Of a DNA stretch of 64,000 nucleotides, positions 1 to 8,396 are shown in pieces (the first letter of the stretch is position 1; every line of letters starts with the position of its first letter). This DNA is from Aequorivita soesokkakensis. GTDB taxonomy: Bacteria > Bacteroidota > Bacteroidia > Flavobacteriales > Flavobacteriaceae. The stretch covers positions 434,001-498,000 of the forward strand of contig NZ_LXIE01000001.1 of assembly GCF_001641085.1 (NCBI RefSeq), written 5' to 3'. The notes under the pieces were generated by a model. The model did not search any database, was not told the DNA's origin, and worked only from the letters and a program-made list of their open reading frames with translations. A program made the translations under genes and the position numbers.

Positions 1-870
1 CCGTACATTGTGTACACACCGTATATGAAAAAGTGGAAGGAAAAATTCAGAAAAGAGTATACTGAAAAGATATATTACACCAATGATTTTTTAAAAAATC
101 TATATCAAAATTCACGACTTCCGAACCTTTCGTTAGGCGATATTGGTTTTGAAAAATCTAAGGTTGAAATTCCTGAATATGATGTTACGCCAACAACCAT
201 TCAGGAATATGAAAAGCGCCGAAATTTTCCCGCTGAGGATGCGACTTCACATCTGGGGCCACACCTTCGCTTTGGAACTGTTAGTATCCGTAAAATGATT
301 AAGAAAGCAATTGCGGAAAAGAACGAAGTGTTTTGGCAGGAACTTATTTGGAGGGAGTTTTTTATGCAAATTCTTTGGCATTTTCCTGAAACAGTAGAAA
401 ATGCCTTTAAAAAGAAATACGACCGAATTGAATGGCGAAACAATGAGGAAGAATTCCAAAAATGGAAAGAAGGAAAAACAGGTTATCCGTTAGTTGACGC
501 CGGAATGCGGCAACTTAATGAAACCGGCTATATGCACAACCGGGTGCGGATGGTGGTTGCTAGCTTTCTTTGCAAACACCTTTTGATTGATTGGCGTTGG
601 GGCGAAGCCTATTTTGCAGAGAAACTACTGGATTACGAATTGTCCAGCAACGTGGGCAACTGGCAATGGGCAGCAGGAAGCGGGGTTGATGCCGCGCCTT
701 ATTTCAGGATTTTCAATCCCACTACACAAATTGAAAAATTTGATAAAGATTATAAATACATAAAGAAATGGGTTGCTGAATTTGAAACTGATAAGTATCC
801 GAAAAAAATAGTTGACCATAAAGAAGCACGGGAAAGATGCTTACAAGTATATAAAAAAGCTGTTTCTTAA
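1..870 (+). CDS. phrB: Cryptochrome/DNA photolyase, C-terminal part (5' end outside window)
   Basis: This is the C-terminal part of a FAD-dependent photolyase/cryptochrome, which in photolyases repairs cyclobutane pyrimidine dimers using light. The reading frame is open from the first base (P-Y-I-V-Y-T-P-Y), so the gene starts before the window and the N-terminal antenna-binding domain is missing here. The FAD-binding helical domain is clear: R-x-G-T-V-S-I-R, W-R-E-F-F, T-G-Y-P-L-V-D-A-G-M-R-Q-L, N-R-V-R-M-V-V-A-S-F-L, and W-Q-W-A-A-G-S-G-V-D-A-A-P-Y-F-R-I-F-N-P near the end. These residues fit class I CPD photolyases. A signalling cryptochrome cannot be excluded without the N-terminus, so the gene symbol is tentative. 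Confidence 0.9.
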   Translation, partial: PYIVYTPYMKKWKEKFRKEYTEKIYYTNDFLKNLYQNSRLPNLSLGDIGFEKSKVEIPEYDVTPTTIQEYEKRRNFPAEDATSHLGPHLRFGTVSIRKMIKKAIAEKNEVFWQELIWREFFMQILWHFPETVENAFKKKYDRIEWRNNEEEFQKWKEGKTGYPLVDAGMRQLNETGYMHNRVRMVVASFLCKHLLIDWRWGEAYFAEKLLDYELSSNVGNWQWAAGSGVDAAPYFRIFNPTTQIEKFDKDYKYIKKWVAEFETDKYPKKIVDHKEARERCLQVYKKAVS

Positions 871-980
871 AATATGTTAATTTATGTACGATTATTCCTA
901 TTTTGTGTATTATATCGATAAAATATGTAGTTTTATCGAGAATTTAACATTGGTATTTACAAAACCCAAATTGTAAACTT

Positions 981-1229
981 ATGGAAACCTACAAAAACGT
1001 ATACAGTAATGGTGAAGTTATAGTTACTTATGAACCAAGCCGTTGCATTCATGCCGAAGCTTGTGCTAAAGGTCTTTCTTCAGTGTTCAAAACTTCAGTC
1101 ATTCCCTGGATTGATTTAGAAGGTGCGAGCACAAAAAAAATTATTTCACAAGTAAAAAAATGCCCATCCGGGGCACTCGCATGTACGCCCGTAAAAAAGA
1201 GGGAGTTTGTTAAAGATTTTGTAATTTGA
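981..1229 (+). CDS. Divergent 4Fe-4S mono-cluster protein (Fer4_19-like)
   Basis: This is an 82-residue protein resembling the Fer4_19 / YjdI family of small single-cluster iron-sulfur proteins. The visible signature is C-I-H-A-E-A-C near residue 22, then a P-W-I-D segment, then K-C-P-S-G-A-L-A-C near residue 60, giving four Cys in the usual family order. Members are short soluble proteins whose partners are mostly unknown. It stands alone between the photolyase and a coiled-coil membrane protein, with an AT-rich gap of 110 bp upstream. The family assignment rests on the Cys pattern and is fairly sure; the electron partner is unknown. Confidence 0.8.
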   Translation: METYKNVYSNGEVIVTYEPSRCIHAEACAKGLSSVFKTSVIPWIDLEGASTKKIISQVKKCPSGALACTPVKKREFVKDFVI

Positions 1230-1307
1230 AGTGAATTTTGGGTGGTTGTGCACAATTTTTTCTACTCTTGCACTGTTAAATAAAGCATTGCACACAAACC
1301 TGAAAAC

Positions 1308-1895
1308 ATGAAGAAGATTATATTTTTAACCCTTCCCCTATTTCTTTTTACCCTGAACATAACTGCGCAGGATACAATTCAAGTCAAAAAAAACACCTTA
1401 AACGAACAAATGACGGATGCTTTTGATAAAAGCAACAGTTATCAAGAATATAAGGTTGTTAAAAAAACACAGCTTGCCACTTTAAAGCGAAATATTTTAG
1501 ATTCCGTCTCTTCCTTGGAAAAAAAAATAAGTAGCCAGGATAGCGAATTGAAGCAACAAAAAAGTGAAATTGATTCGCTGCGACAGAATTTAAAAAACAC
1601 CCAACAGAGTTTAACTACCTCAAAAGAAAAAGAAGACGGAATAGCAATCTTCGGTATTTTAACATCCAAAACTACCTATAATGCCATTATGTGGAGCATT
1701 ATCGCTTTATTGCTGTTATTTGGAGGTTTTCTATTTTATAGATTTTTAAACAGTACAAAAATCACCAATGCCGCGGAGCTTAAAATGGTTGAAATGGAAA
1801 TGGAACTGGAAGATTACCGCCGAAACAGTTTGGAGCGCGAACAAAAACTTCGAAGAAAACTACAGGACGAGATCAACAAAAACCGTAAAGCCTAA
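1308..1895 (+). CDS. Secreted/membrane coiled-coil protein, unknown function
   Basis: This is a 195-residue protein with an N-terminal signal peptide (MKKIIFLTLPLFLF, ending A-Q near residue 21). A coiled coil follows at about residues 60-110 (S-S-L-E-K-K-I and similar heptads), then one transmembrane segment at about 127-147 (I-M-W-S-I-I-A-L-L-L-L-F), and a charged C-terminal helix rich in E, R and K. Similar flavobacterial proteins are sometimes labelled tRNA (guanine-N1)-methyltransferase in databases, but I see no methyltransferase motif here and regard that name as wrong. It is convergent with murA and ends 6 bp from the murA stop. The function is not recognised. Confidence 0.75.
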   Translation: MKKIIFLTLPLFLFTLNITAQDTIQVKKNTLNEQMTDAFDKSNSYQEYKVVKKTQLATLKRNILDSVSSLEKKISSQDSELKQQKSEIDSLRQNLKNTQQSLTTSKEKEDGIAIFGILTSKTTYNAIMWSIIALLLLFGGFLFYRFLNSTKITNAAELKMVEMEMELEDYRRNSLEREQKLRRKLQDEINKNRKA

Positions 1896-1901
1896 AATCT
1901 C

Positions 1902-3215
1902 TTAAGGTTCTGTTCTTGTGATTTTTGCCCCGATGGCGCGAAGCCGTTCATCAATATTTTCATAACCCCGGTCAATCTGCTCAATATTGTGGATTGTACT
2001 CGTGCCCTGAGCTGAAAGTGCTGCAATCAACAATGAAATTCCTGCCCGAATATCTGGCGAAACCATAGTTGTAGCCTTTAGGTTTGACTGAAAATTATGT
2101 CCAATTACCGTTGCACGGTGCGGATCGCAAAGAATAATCTTTGCGCCCATATCAATCAATTTATCTACGAAAAACAAACGGCTTTCAAACATTTTTTGAT
2201 GAATAAGCACACTACCCTTTGCTTGCGTACAAACTACAAGAACAATACTTAAAAGATCTGGCGTGAAACCTGGCCAAGGAGCATCAGCCACAGTAAGGAT
2301 GGAACCGTCAATATAACCTTGAATTTCGTATTCCTTTTGGGAAGGTATGTGAATATCATCCCCTTTTTTGTTGAGCTTTATTCCAAGTTTTCGGAAGGTT
2401 TCAGGAATCAATCCCAGATTTTCCCAACTTACATTTTTGATTGTGATTTCACTTCGGGTCATTGCCGCCAAACCAATCCAACTGCCAATTTCAATCATAT
2501 CTGGCAAGATTCTGTGCTTGCATCCGCCAAGACTTTTAACGCCTTCAATAATCAAAAGATTGGAGCCAACACCAGAAATATTGGCGCCCATTGAATTCAG
2601 CATTTTGCATAATTGCTGAAGATATGGTTCGCAGGCTGCGTTGTAAATTGTGGTTGTGCCCTTAGCCAAAACTGCTGCCATAACAATGTTTGCAGTTCCT
2701 GTTACCGAGGCTTGGTCCAAAAGCATATACGCTCCCTTTAAACCTTTTGGAGCTTCAACTCCGTAAAAACGTTCTTCTTTGTTGTAACGGAATTTTGCCC
2801 CCAGATTTATAAATCCTTCAAAATGGGTGTCGAGTCTTCTTCTTCCAATTTTATCACCGCCGGGTCTAGGAATATAACCTTTCCCAAATCTTGCCAATAA
2901 TGGACCAACAATCATTATAGAACCGCGAAGGGAGCTCCCCTCCTGCTTAAAAAGTTCCGATTCAAGGTATTCAAGATTTATTTCATCAGCTGTAAAAGCG
3001 AATTTTCCTTTTCCAAGTTTTTGGATTTTTACACCCAAATTCTCTAAAATCTTGATTAATTTATTGACGTCAAGAATATCCGGAATATTTTCAATAATCA
3101 CTTTTTCCGGTGTCAACAAAACTGCACAAAGTATTTGTAATGCTTCATTTTTGGCTCCCTGAGGCGTAATTTCGCCTTTCAGTTTGTGCCCTCCTTCAAT
3201 TTGAAAAGTTCCCAT
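1902..3215 (-). CDS. murA: UDP-N-acetylglucosamine 1-carboxyvinyltransferase MurA (Asp variant)
   Basis: MurA transfers enolpyruvate from PEP to UDP-GlcNAc, the first committed step of peptidoglycan synthesis, in the cytoplasm. The 437-residue length is usual and the fold repeats are visible: K-G-E-I-T-P-Q-G-A-K-N-E-A near the start, then P-G-G-D-K-I-G-R-R-R-L-D near residue 115, and D-I-R-A-G at the C-terminal side. At the loop position where E. coli has the fosfomycin-target Cys115 (P-G-G-C), this protein has Asp. That substitution is known from mycobacterial and chlamydial MurA and gives fosfomycin insensitivity. It lies 17 bp downstream of the DUF4290 gene on the same strand, probably as one transcript. 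Confidence 0.97.
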   Translation of the reverse strand: MGTFQIEGGHKLKGEITPQGAKNEALQILCAVLLTPEKVIIENIPDILDVNKLIKILENLGVKIQKLGKGKFAFTADEINLEYLESELFKQEGSSLRGSIMIVGPLLARFGKGYIPRPGGDKIGRRRLDTHFEGFINLGAKFRYNKEERFYGVEAPKGLKGAYMLLDQASVTGTANIVMAAVLAKGTTTIYNAACEPYLQQLCKMLNSMGANISGVGSNLLIIEGVKSLGGCKHRILPDMIEIGSWIGLAAMTRSEITIKNVSWENLGLIPETFRKLGIKLNKKGDDIHIPSQKEYEIQGYIDGSILTVADAPWPGFTPDLLSIVLVVCTQAKGSVLIHQKMFESRLFFVDKLIDMGAKIILCDPHRATVIGHNFQSNLKATTMVSPDIRAGISLLIAALSAQGTSTIHNIEQIDRGYENIDERLRAIGAKITRTEP

Positions 3216-3232
3216 AAATAAAGATTGGAATT

Positions 3233-3895
3233 TTAGTGACGCTTACGATTGCGATTGTTATTGTTGTTTGATTTGTAGTTTTTCTTCCCAGAATTATTGG
3301 TATTGAAACGTTTCTTGTTTTTCAATAAATTGGAAGCGTCACTTAAATCCTCATCACTGTTTTTAAGATTAATTTTTCCGCCGGATAACTCAAAAAGGTG
3401 TTCGAAAATCACGTCATCTTCCACAGTGTCCTTGTTCCAATTCAGGAAACATTTTTTCATGTGATTGGCAATAGTTAAGATAAGCCCTTCCTTTTTATCG
3501 CCTTCTTCCCAACTGTTTGCAACATCTATCATCCTTTTAATATTATTTCCGTAAAAGCGGTATTTTGGATGATTTTGCGGATATTTCAAGGGTTCCGGAC
3601 GCTCCATAAGTTCCTCACGGGAAGGAATCGGGAAGGGAGAATCCACATCCAACTTAAAATCTGAAATAATAAAAAGTTGGTCCCAAAGCATCGGTTGAAA
3701 ATCAGGAACATCGCGAAGGTGCGGATTTAGATTACCCATAACCGCGATTATGCTTTTTGCTATTTTATTGCGCTCCTGCTTGTCTTCCGTTGCTATAGCC
3801 TGATCGACCATTTTTTGGATATGGCGGCCATATTCCGGAATAATCAATTTTGGGCGTTCTGTATTATATTCTATCTGTGCTACTTCTTGTATCAA
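3233..3895 (-). CDS. DUF4290 family protein
   Basis: This is a 220-residue protein of the DUF4290 family, typical of Bacteroidota. The family core is obvious: Y-N-T-E-R-P-K-L-I-I-P-E-Y-G-R near residue 10, S-I-I-A-V-M-G-N-L-N-P-H-L-R-D near 47, and F-K-L-D-V-D-S-P-F-P-I-P near 82. The C-terminal 30 residues are low complexity, dominated by N, K and R, suggesting a disordered basic tail. The frame begins at a TTG codon and no ATG occurs before the conserved core, so TTG is taken as start. It precedes murA by 17 bp on the same strand, a common neighbour pair in this group. The molecular function is unknown. Confidence 0.85.
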   Translation of the reverse strand: MIQEVAQIEYNTERPKLIIPEYGRHIQKMVDQAIATEDKQERNKIAKSIIAVMGNLNPHLRDVPDFQPMLWDQLFIISDFKLDVDSPFPIPSREELMERPEPLKYPQNHPKYRFYGNNIKRMIDVANSWEEGDKKEGLILTIANHMKKCFLNWNKDTVEDDVIFEHLFELSGGKINLKNSDEDLSDASNLLKNKKRFNTNNSGKKNYKSNNNNNRNRKRH

Positions 3896-3968
3896 AATGT
3901 TGTTGTTAAGGGAAGAGTTATTGTATTGGGAAAGATTGAAAATCGTTTCCCGTGCAAAATACTAAAAA

Positions 3969-4259
3969 TTATAGTGAAATAACACCTTCAACGCTGGAAA
4001 CTTCAAGATATTTTTTCACTACTTCGTCCGGAGATTGCATAGTTACTTTTATGGAAACGCTTGTGTAGGTTCCTTTCGCAGAATCACGGGTATTTATTTC
4101 AGCATCGGTAGCGTCAAAAATAGCTCTTATTTCAGCAATTTTTTCAAGATTGGCGGGAACTATAAATTTGAAAAGATATGGCGAGGGCCATGTGGTATCT
4201 TCCTCAAGTTGTTTTTTTAGGCGTTCGTAAAATTCTATAGTGTTCTTGTCCTGATCCAT
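3969..4259 (-). CDS. DUF493 (YbeD-like) family protein
   Basis: This is a small 96-residue protein of the DUF493/YbeD family, an ACT-like ferredoxin fold of uncertain role. The frame extends upstream to 4304, but that extension is a poor sequence and overlaps the divergent ATPase. The ATG at 4259 (M-D-Q-D-K-N-T-I-E-F) gives the family's normal length. Supporting features are W-P-S-P-Y-L-F-K-F-I-V-P near residue 24, and the strand S-K-G-T-Y-T-S-V-S-I-K-V-T followed by the terminal helix V-V-K-K-Y-L. It is divergent from the P-loop ATPase gene at 4343. A regulatory role in lipoate metabolism, suggested for E. coli YbeD, is not supported by anything nearby. Confidence 0.8.
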   Translation of the reverse strand: MDQDKNTIEFYERLKKQLEEDTTWPSPYLFKFIVPANLEKIAEIRAIFDATDAEINTRDSAKGTYTSVSIKVTMQSPDEVVKKYLEVSSVEGVISL

Positions 4260-4342
4260 CAAAAAAATATTGCTATGTGTGCAACAAAGATACACTTTCA
4301 CCACAAATATTTATTTACTTACTTTGTATAAAATTCAAACTT

Positions 4343-4888
4343 TTGGAAGCAAAAAGAATTGTAATTACGGGTGGACCGGGCTCAGGAAAAACAGTATTGA
4401 TAAATTATTTGGAAAAGGAAGGCTATCCGGTAAAGCACGAAATTTCAAGAGCGGTTATTCTTGAAGCACAAAAAGAAGGCGTTGAACAATTATTTTTAGA
4501 AAACCCCATTCTTTTCAGTGAAAAATTGCTGGAGGGAAGGTTGAAACAGTTTCACGAAAGCAACGATTGCGCAGCACCGGTACTTTTTTATGACCGCGGA
4601 ATGCCAGATGTTACGGCCTATATGGATTTTGTAAACGTTCATTATCCAACAAATTTTTCTGAGACTTGTTTTGAGAATAAATATGATGAAATATTCGTAC
4701 TTCCCCCTTGGGAAGAGATTTACGAACAAGACAATGAGCGTTATGAATCTTTTGAGCAGGCAGAAAAAATCTTCGATTTCTTAAAAAAAGGTTACGAAGA
4801 TTATGGCTATCATGTTTACGAAGTGCCCGTTGGATCCATTAAAGATCGGGTGGATTACATATTAAATAAACTGAAAGCAAAAATTTGA
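4343..4888 (+). CDS. AAA_28-type P-loop ATPase/kinase-like protein
   Basis: This 181-residue P-loop protein resembles the AAA_28 (NadR/Ttd14-like) family. The Walker A motif G-G-P-G-S-G-K-T is within the first 16 residues. A D-R-G-M-P-D segment near residue 85 and acidic, aromatic-rich C-terminal helices follow the family pattern. The open frame reaches back to 4277, but the upstream residues look like translated leader. I prefer the TTG at 4343 (L-E-A-K-R-I-V-I-T-G), which puts the P-loop at the usual distance from the N-terminus. Its stop overlaps the TTG start of recQ (TTGA), implying translational coupling. The substrate is unknown. Confidence 0.75.
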   Translation: MEAKRIVITGGPGSGKTVLINYLEKEGYPVKHEISRAVILEAQKEGVEQLFLENPILFSEKLLEGRLKQFHESNDCAAPVLFYDRGMPDVTAYMDFVNVHYPTNFSETCFENKYDEIFVLPPWEEIYEQDNERYESFEQAEKIFDFLKKGYEDYGYHVYEVPVGSIKDRVDYILNKLKAKI

Positions 4889-6783
4889 CGAATGTCCACA
4901 ACATCCTGACCAAATATTGGGGCTACACTTCCTTCAAACCGATGCAGGAAGAAATAATTACGTCCGTATTGAACGGAAAGGATACCGTGGCATTATTGCC
5001 CACTGGTGGCGGAAAATCCTTATGTTTCCAAATTCCGGCAATGGCAATGGATGGCATTTGCATCGTGGTTTCGCCCTTGGTAGCATTGATGGGCGACCAA
5101 GTGAATGCACTAAAGGAAAAAGGAATAAAAGCTTTGAAACTAACGGGCGGAATTTCTTTTGACGAACTGAACACTTTGCTTGATAACGCGCTCTACGGAA
5201 ATTACAAATTTCTCTATCTCTCGCCCGAAAGATTGCAACAAGAGATAGTTCAGAATTACATCAAGCAAATGAATGTGAATTTAATTGCGGTTGACGAAGC
5301 GCACTGCATTTCGCAATGGGGAAATGATTTCCGGCCAGCATATAAAAATATTACTATTCTTCGCGAAATACATCCTTTGGTTCCAATTATTGCGCTTACA
5401 GCAACCGCTACGCCAGAAGTGTTGGAAGATACCATTTCCGAATTAAAAATGGAGCTTCCCGCGGTTTTCAAAGACTCGTTTGTCCGTGAAAATCTTTCGT
5501 ACCAAGTTTTTAAGGAGGACGACAAATTATACAGGACGGAACAATTGCTGAAAAACAGTTCCGGTTCTGCAATTATTTATGTCAGAAATAGAAAAAGTAC
5601 AATAGAAATAAGTGATCAATTAAATAGTTTGGGTATTTCAGCAACATTTTATCACGGTGGAATTTCCGCCAAGGAAAAAGCCCAAAAACTTCAAACGTGG
5701 CGAAACGGCTCCATTTCAACAATGGTTGCAACCAACGCTTTTGGCATGGGTATTGACCACCCCAATGTTCGTTTTGTTATCCACCTTCAGATTCCCGAAA
5801 GTTTGGAAAGCTATTTTCAGGAAGCAGGCCGGGCTGGGCGCGATGGCGAATATGCTTCCGCAGTGCTTCTTTATAATGAGTACGACAAAATATATGTTAA
5901 ACAACAATTTGTGGAATCGCTGCCAACGACTTCCGATTTGAAAAAGATTTACAGAACCCTGAACAATTATTTTCAGATTCCCTACGGTGAAGGCGAATAC
6001 ACAAAACACAATTTCGGTTTTTCTGAATTCAGTAAAACTTATAATCTCAACACTTTACTTGCCTATAATGCGCTCAACAGTTTGGACCGATTGGGGATTA
6101 TACAGCTTTCACAGGAATTTGGGCGAAAATCTACCGTACAGTTTTTGATTACTTCCGAAGAGGTTTTAAATTATTTTGAAAAAGACATTACTACGTCCGT
6201 TATAGGGAAAACCATCCTGAGGATTTACGGGGGGATTTTCGAAATGCCAACCTCAATAAATTTGGATTTAATTGCCTCCAAAACCGGGCAATCCATTGAA
6301 ACTATTATTTCGGTTTTAAAAAAAATGGAACGCGACCAAGTTGTGGAAATGATGCTGCAAATAACCGATGCCACACTAACCTTTCTCGTGCCGAGGGAAG
6401 ACGAAAAAACCATAAACGTTATTTCGCGCGAAGTGGAAGCTTTAAACAGAAAAAAAGTAGCGCAGGTAAATTCAGTAATACATTATATTGAAAACACCGA
6501 AACCTGCAGAAGCGTTCAATTGGTTTCCTATTTTGGAGAAACCACAGCCGCAAAATGTGGAATTTGTTCCGTTTGCAAAAAGCAAAACGATAATTTGTCA
6601 AGAAAGGAGATGCAACAACTTGCAAAACAAATTTTGCTGCTACTTGAAGGCGATGATTTAAGTTCGCGGGAAATTTCAGAAAGACTTACTTTTGCCGAAG
6701 CCGACATTTTAAAAGTAATTCGCGCATTGATGGATGCCGGAAAAATAAAAATTGACCCGAAAAATAAATATTTTTTAAACTGA
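4885..6783 (+). CDS. recQ: ATP-dependent DNA helicase RecQ
   Basis: RecQ is a 3'-5' DNA helicase acting in recombination and replication-fork repair. The 632-residue protein shows the full helicase core: L-P-T-G-G-G-K-S-L-C-F-Q at about residue 38 (Walker A), D-E-A-H-C-I-S-Q-W-G near 137 (motif II plus the RecQ aromatic loop), S-A-I-I-Y-V-R-N-R near 228, and Q-E-A-G-R-A-G-R-D-G near 312 (motif VI). A zinc-binding RQC part follows, with C-R-S-V...Y-F-G-E...K-C-G-I-C-S-V-C near 540-555, then a winged-helix end. There is no clear HRDC domain. The start is TTG, overlapping the stop of the upstream ATPase; fmt follows after 5 bp. Confidence 0.96.
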   Translation: MTNVHNILTKYWGYTSFKPMQEEIITSVLNGKDTVALLPTGGGKSLCFQIPAMAMDGICIVVSPLVALMGDQVNALKEKGIKALKLTGGISFDELNTLLDNALYGNYKFLYLSPERLQQEIVQNYIKQMNVNLIAVDEAHCISQWGNDFRPAYKNITILREIHPLVPIIALTATATPEVLEDTISELKMELPAVFKDSFVRENLSYQVFKEDDKLYRTEQLLKNSSGSAIIYVRNRKSTIEISDQLNSLGISATFYHGGISAKEKAQKLQTWRNGSISTMVATNAFGMGIDHPNVRFVIHLQIPESLESYFQEAGRAGRDGEYASAVLLYNEYDKIYVKQQFVESLPTTSDLKKIYRTLNNYFQIPYGEGEYTKHNFGFSEFSKTYNLNTLLAYNALNSLDRLGIIQLSQEFGRKSTVQFLITSEEVLNYFEKDITTSVIGKTILRIYGGIFEMPTSINLDLIASKTGQSIETIISVLKKMERDQVVEMMLQITDATLTFLVPREDEKTINVISREVEALNRKKVAQVNSVIHYIENTETCRSVQLVSYFGETTAAKCGICSVCKKQNDNLSRKEMQQLAKQILLLLEGDDLSSREISERLTFAEADILKVIRALMDAGKIKIDPKNKYFLN

Positions 6784-6788
6784 AAAGT

Positions 6789-7739
6789 ATGCCGAACGAT
6801 TTAAGAATAGTGTTTATGGGAACCCCAGATTTTGCCGTTGGGGTCTTAAAACAAATGGTTGAGGCCGGTAAAAATATTGTAGGAATAATTACTGCCCCCG
6901 ACAAACCCGCGGGACGAGGGAGAAAATTAATGGCTTCCGCAGTAAAGGAATATGCAGTTTCCCAAAACTTGAAAATTCTTCAGCCCACAAATTTAAAAGA
7001 CGAATCCTTTCTCAAAGAACTAAGGGATTTAAACGCCAATCTTCAAGTTGTAGTGGCTTTCCGTATGCTTCCAAAAGCAGTTTGGCAAATGCCCGAATTG
7101 GGAACTTTCAATCTACACGCTTCACTTTTGCCACAATATAGAGGAGCAGCGCCCATAAATTGGGCAATTATCAACAATGAAGACAAAACTGGCGTCACCA
7201 CATTTTTTATTGATGAAAAGATTGATACTGGAAATATCATTGCAAATAGAGAAGTTTCAATTGAAAATAAAGAAACTGCAGAAACGCTTCACGATAAATT
7301 AATGGAAACAGGCAGTGAGCTTGTTTTGGAAACCCTTCAATTAATTGAAAAGGGAATCGCTGCTCCCAAACCACAACCACAAAGTGATACTTTAAAGGAA
7401 GCGCCCAAACTTACTCCAAAAAACACACAGATAGATTGGACAAAATCAGGAAAAGAGATAGATGCTTTTATTCGCGGACTTTCCCCCTATCCTGTAGCTT
7501 GGTCAACTCTTTATAATAATAAGGAAGAGTTGAAAACTAAAATATACACTGCGGATTTTGAAAAGACCAATCACAATTTTAAAACAGGAACGATTCAAAC
7601 CTCAAAAAAAGAACTGAAAGCAGCTTGTTTGGATGGGTACATCAACATTAAAGAACTTCAACTTCCGGGAAAACGCAAAATGGATGTTTCGTCACTTCTA
7701 AATGGCTATTCTTTTGAGGAAGATTCCAAATTTATGTAA
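6789..7739 (+). CDS. fmt: Methionyl-tRNA formyltransferase
   Basis: Fmt formylates Met-tRNA(fMet) with 10-formyl-tetrahydrofolate for translation initiation in the cytoplasm. The 316-residue length is normal. Visible motifs are R-I-V-F-M-G-T-P-D-F-A-V at the start, the basic tRNA loop D-K-P-A-G-R-G-R-K near residue 38, and the catalytic core N-L-H-A-S-L-L-P-Q-Y-R-G-A-A-P-I-N-W near 108, followed by G-V-T-T-F-F-I-D-E-K-I-D-T-G. The C-terminal OB-like part (S-P-Y-P-V-A-W) is present. It is 5 bp downstream of recQ on the same strand, so a three-gene unit (ATPase, recQ, fmt) is likely. Confidence 0.97.
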   Translation: MPNDLRIVFMGTPDFAVGVLKQMVEAGKNIVGIITAPDKPAGRGRKLMASAVKEYAVSQNLKILQPTNLKDESFLKELRDLNANLQVVVAFRMLPKAVWQMPELGTFNLHASLLPQYRGAAPINWAIINNEDKTGVTTFFIDEKIDTGNIIANREVSIENKETAETLHDKLMETGSELVLETLQLIEKGIAAPKPQPQSDTLKEAPKLTPKNTQIDWTKSGKEIDAFIRGLSPYPVAWSTLYNNKEELKTKIYTADFEKTNHNFKTGTIQTSKKELKAACLDGYINIKELQLPGKRKMDVSSLLNGYSFEEDSKFM

Positions 7740-7843
7740 ACCCTTGTTATCAGTGATTTCATTAAAAATGTGAAAAATGGGCGCATGTTTATTAACAAAC
7801 CACCCAAGTTATCAACAAAAATAGGGATTTACAGCGTGGTTAC

Positions 7844-7873
7844 TTGCCTGAACGGATATTCCTGTTAAATTTG
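7844..7873 (+). promoter_or_regulatory. Predicted promoter of the HU gene
   Basis: TTG at 7844-7846 and TAAATTTG at 7866-7873, 19 bp apart, match the Bacteroidota -33/-7 pattern (TTTG, about 19 bp, TAnnTTTG). The start codon follows 47 bp downstream. Confidence 0.65.
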
Positions 7874-7920
7874 TAGGGCAATTAATCGAAGTTTAACCAA
7901 CAATTTAATTTAAAAAAATT

Positions 7921-8193
7921 ATGAACAAATCAGATTTAATCGATGCAATGGCAGCTGATGCCGGAATTACTAAAGCTGCTGCAAAGAAATCATTGGAGTC
8001 TTTTTTAGGTAACGTACAAAAATCCCTTAAAAAAGGTAACAGAGTGTCCCTTGTAGGTTTCGGATCTTGGTCAGTATCAAAAAGAGCTGCTAGAGAAGGA
8101 AGAAACCCTCAAACTGGTAAAACCATTAAAATTGCTGCTAAGAAAGTAGTAAAGTTCAAAGCTGGTTCAGATTTACAAAACAGCGTAAACTAA
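7921..8193 (+). CDS. hup: HU-family DNA-binding protein
   Basis: This 90-residue protein is a standard HU/IHF-type nucleoid protein that bends and compacts DNA as a dimer. The N-terminal helical dimer part (M-N-K-S-D-L-I-D-A-M-A) is followed by V-S-L-V-G-F-G-S-W-S-V. The DNA-binding arm carries R-N-P-Q-T-G-K-T-I-K-I near residue 61, including the intercalating Pro of the family, then the closing V-V-K-F-K-A-G. It has its own predicted promoter upstream and a strong hairpin terminator downstream, so it is probably monocistronic. Confidence 0.96.
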   Translation: MNKSDLIDAMAADAGITKAAAKKSLESFLGNVQKSLKKGNRVSLVGFGSWSVSKRAAREGRNPQTGKTIKIAAKKVVKFKAGSDLQNSVN

Positions 8194-8217
8194 TTGTAAA
8201 TAATATTTTACAAAACA

Positions 8218-8258
8218 AGAATCCTTCTTACCATTAATTTGGAAAGAAGGATTTTTTA
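8218..8258 (+). terminator. Rho-independent terminator of the HU gene
   Basis: AATCCTTCTT at 8220-8229 pairs with AAGAAGGATT at 8244-8253, followed by a T run, 25 bp after the HU stop codon. Confidence 0.85.
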
Positions 8259-8396
8259 TTGCGCTGAAATTGAGCGAATTATTGAAATTTTAAAAATTCG
8301 CGATTTTAATAAAGAATATTTATCTTAAACATCGATTTAGTAAATTTTTGGTAATCTTAAATTTAATACTTAGATTTATTTGACCAAAAAAACTAT

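Noticed and set aside
1308-1895. tRNA (guanine-N1)-methyltransferase label for the coiled-coil protein
   Set aside because: Signal peptide, coiled coil and one membrane helix are present, with no SAM-binding knot motif.
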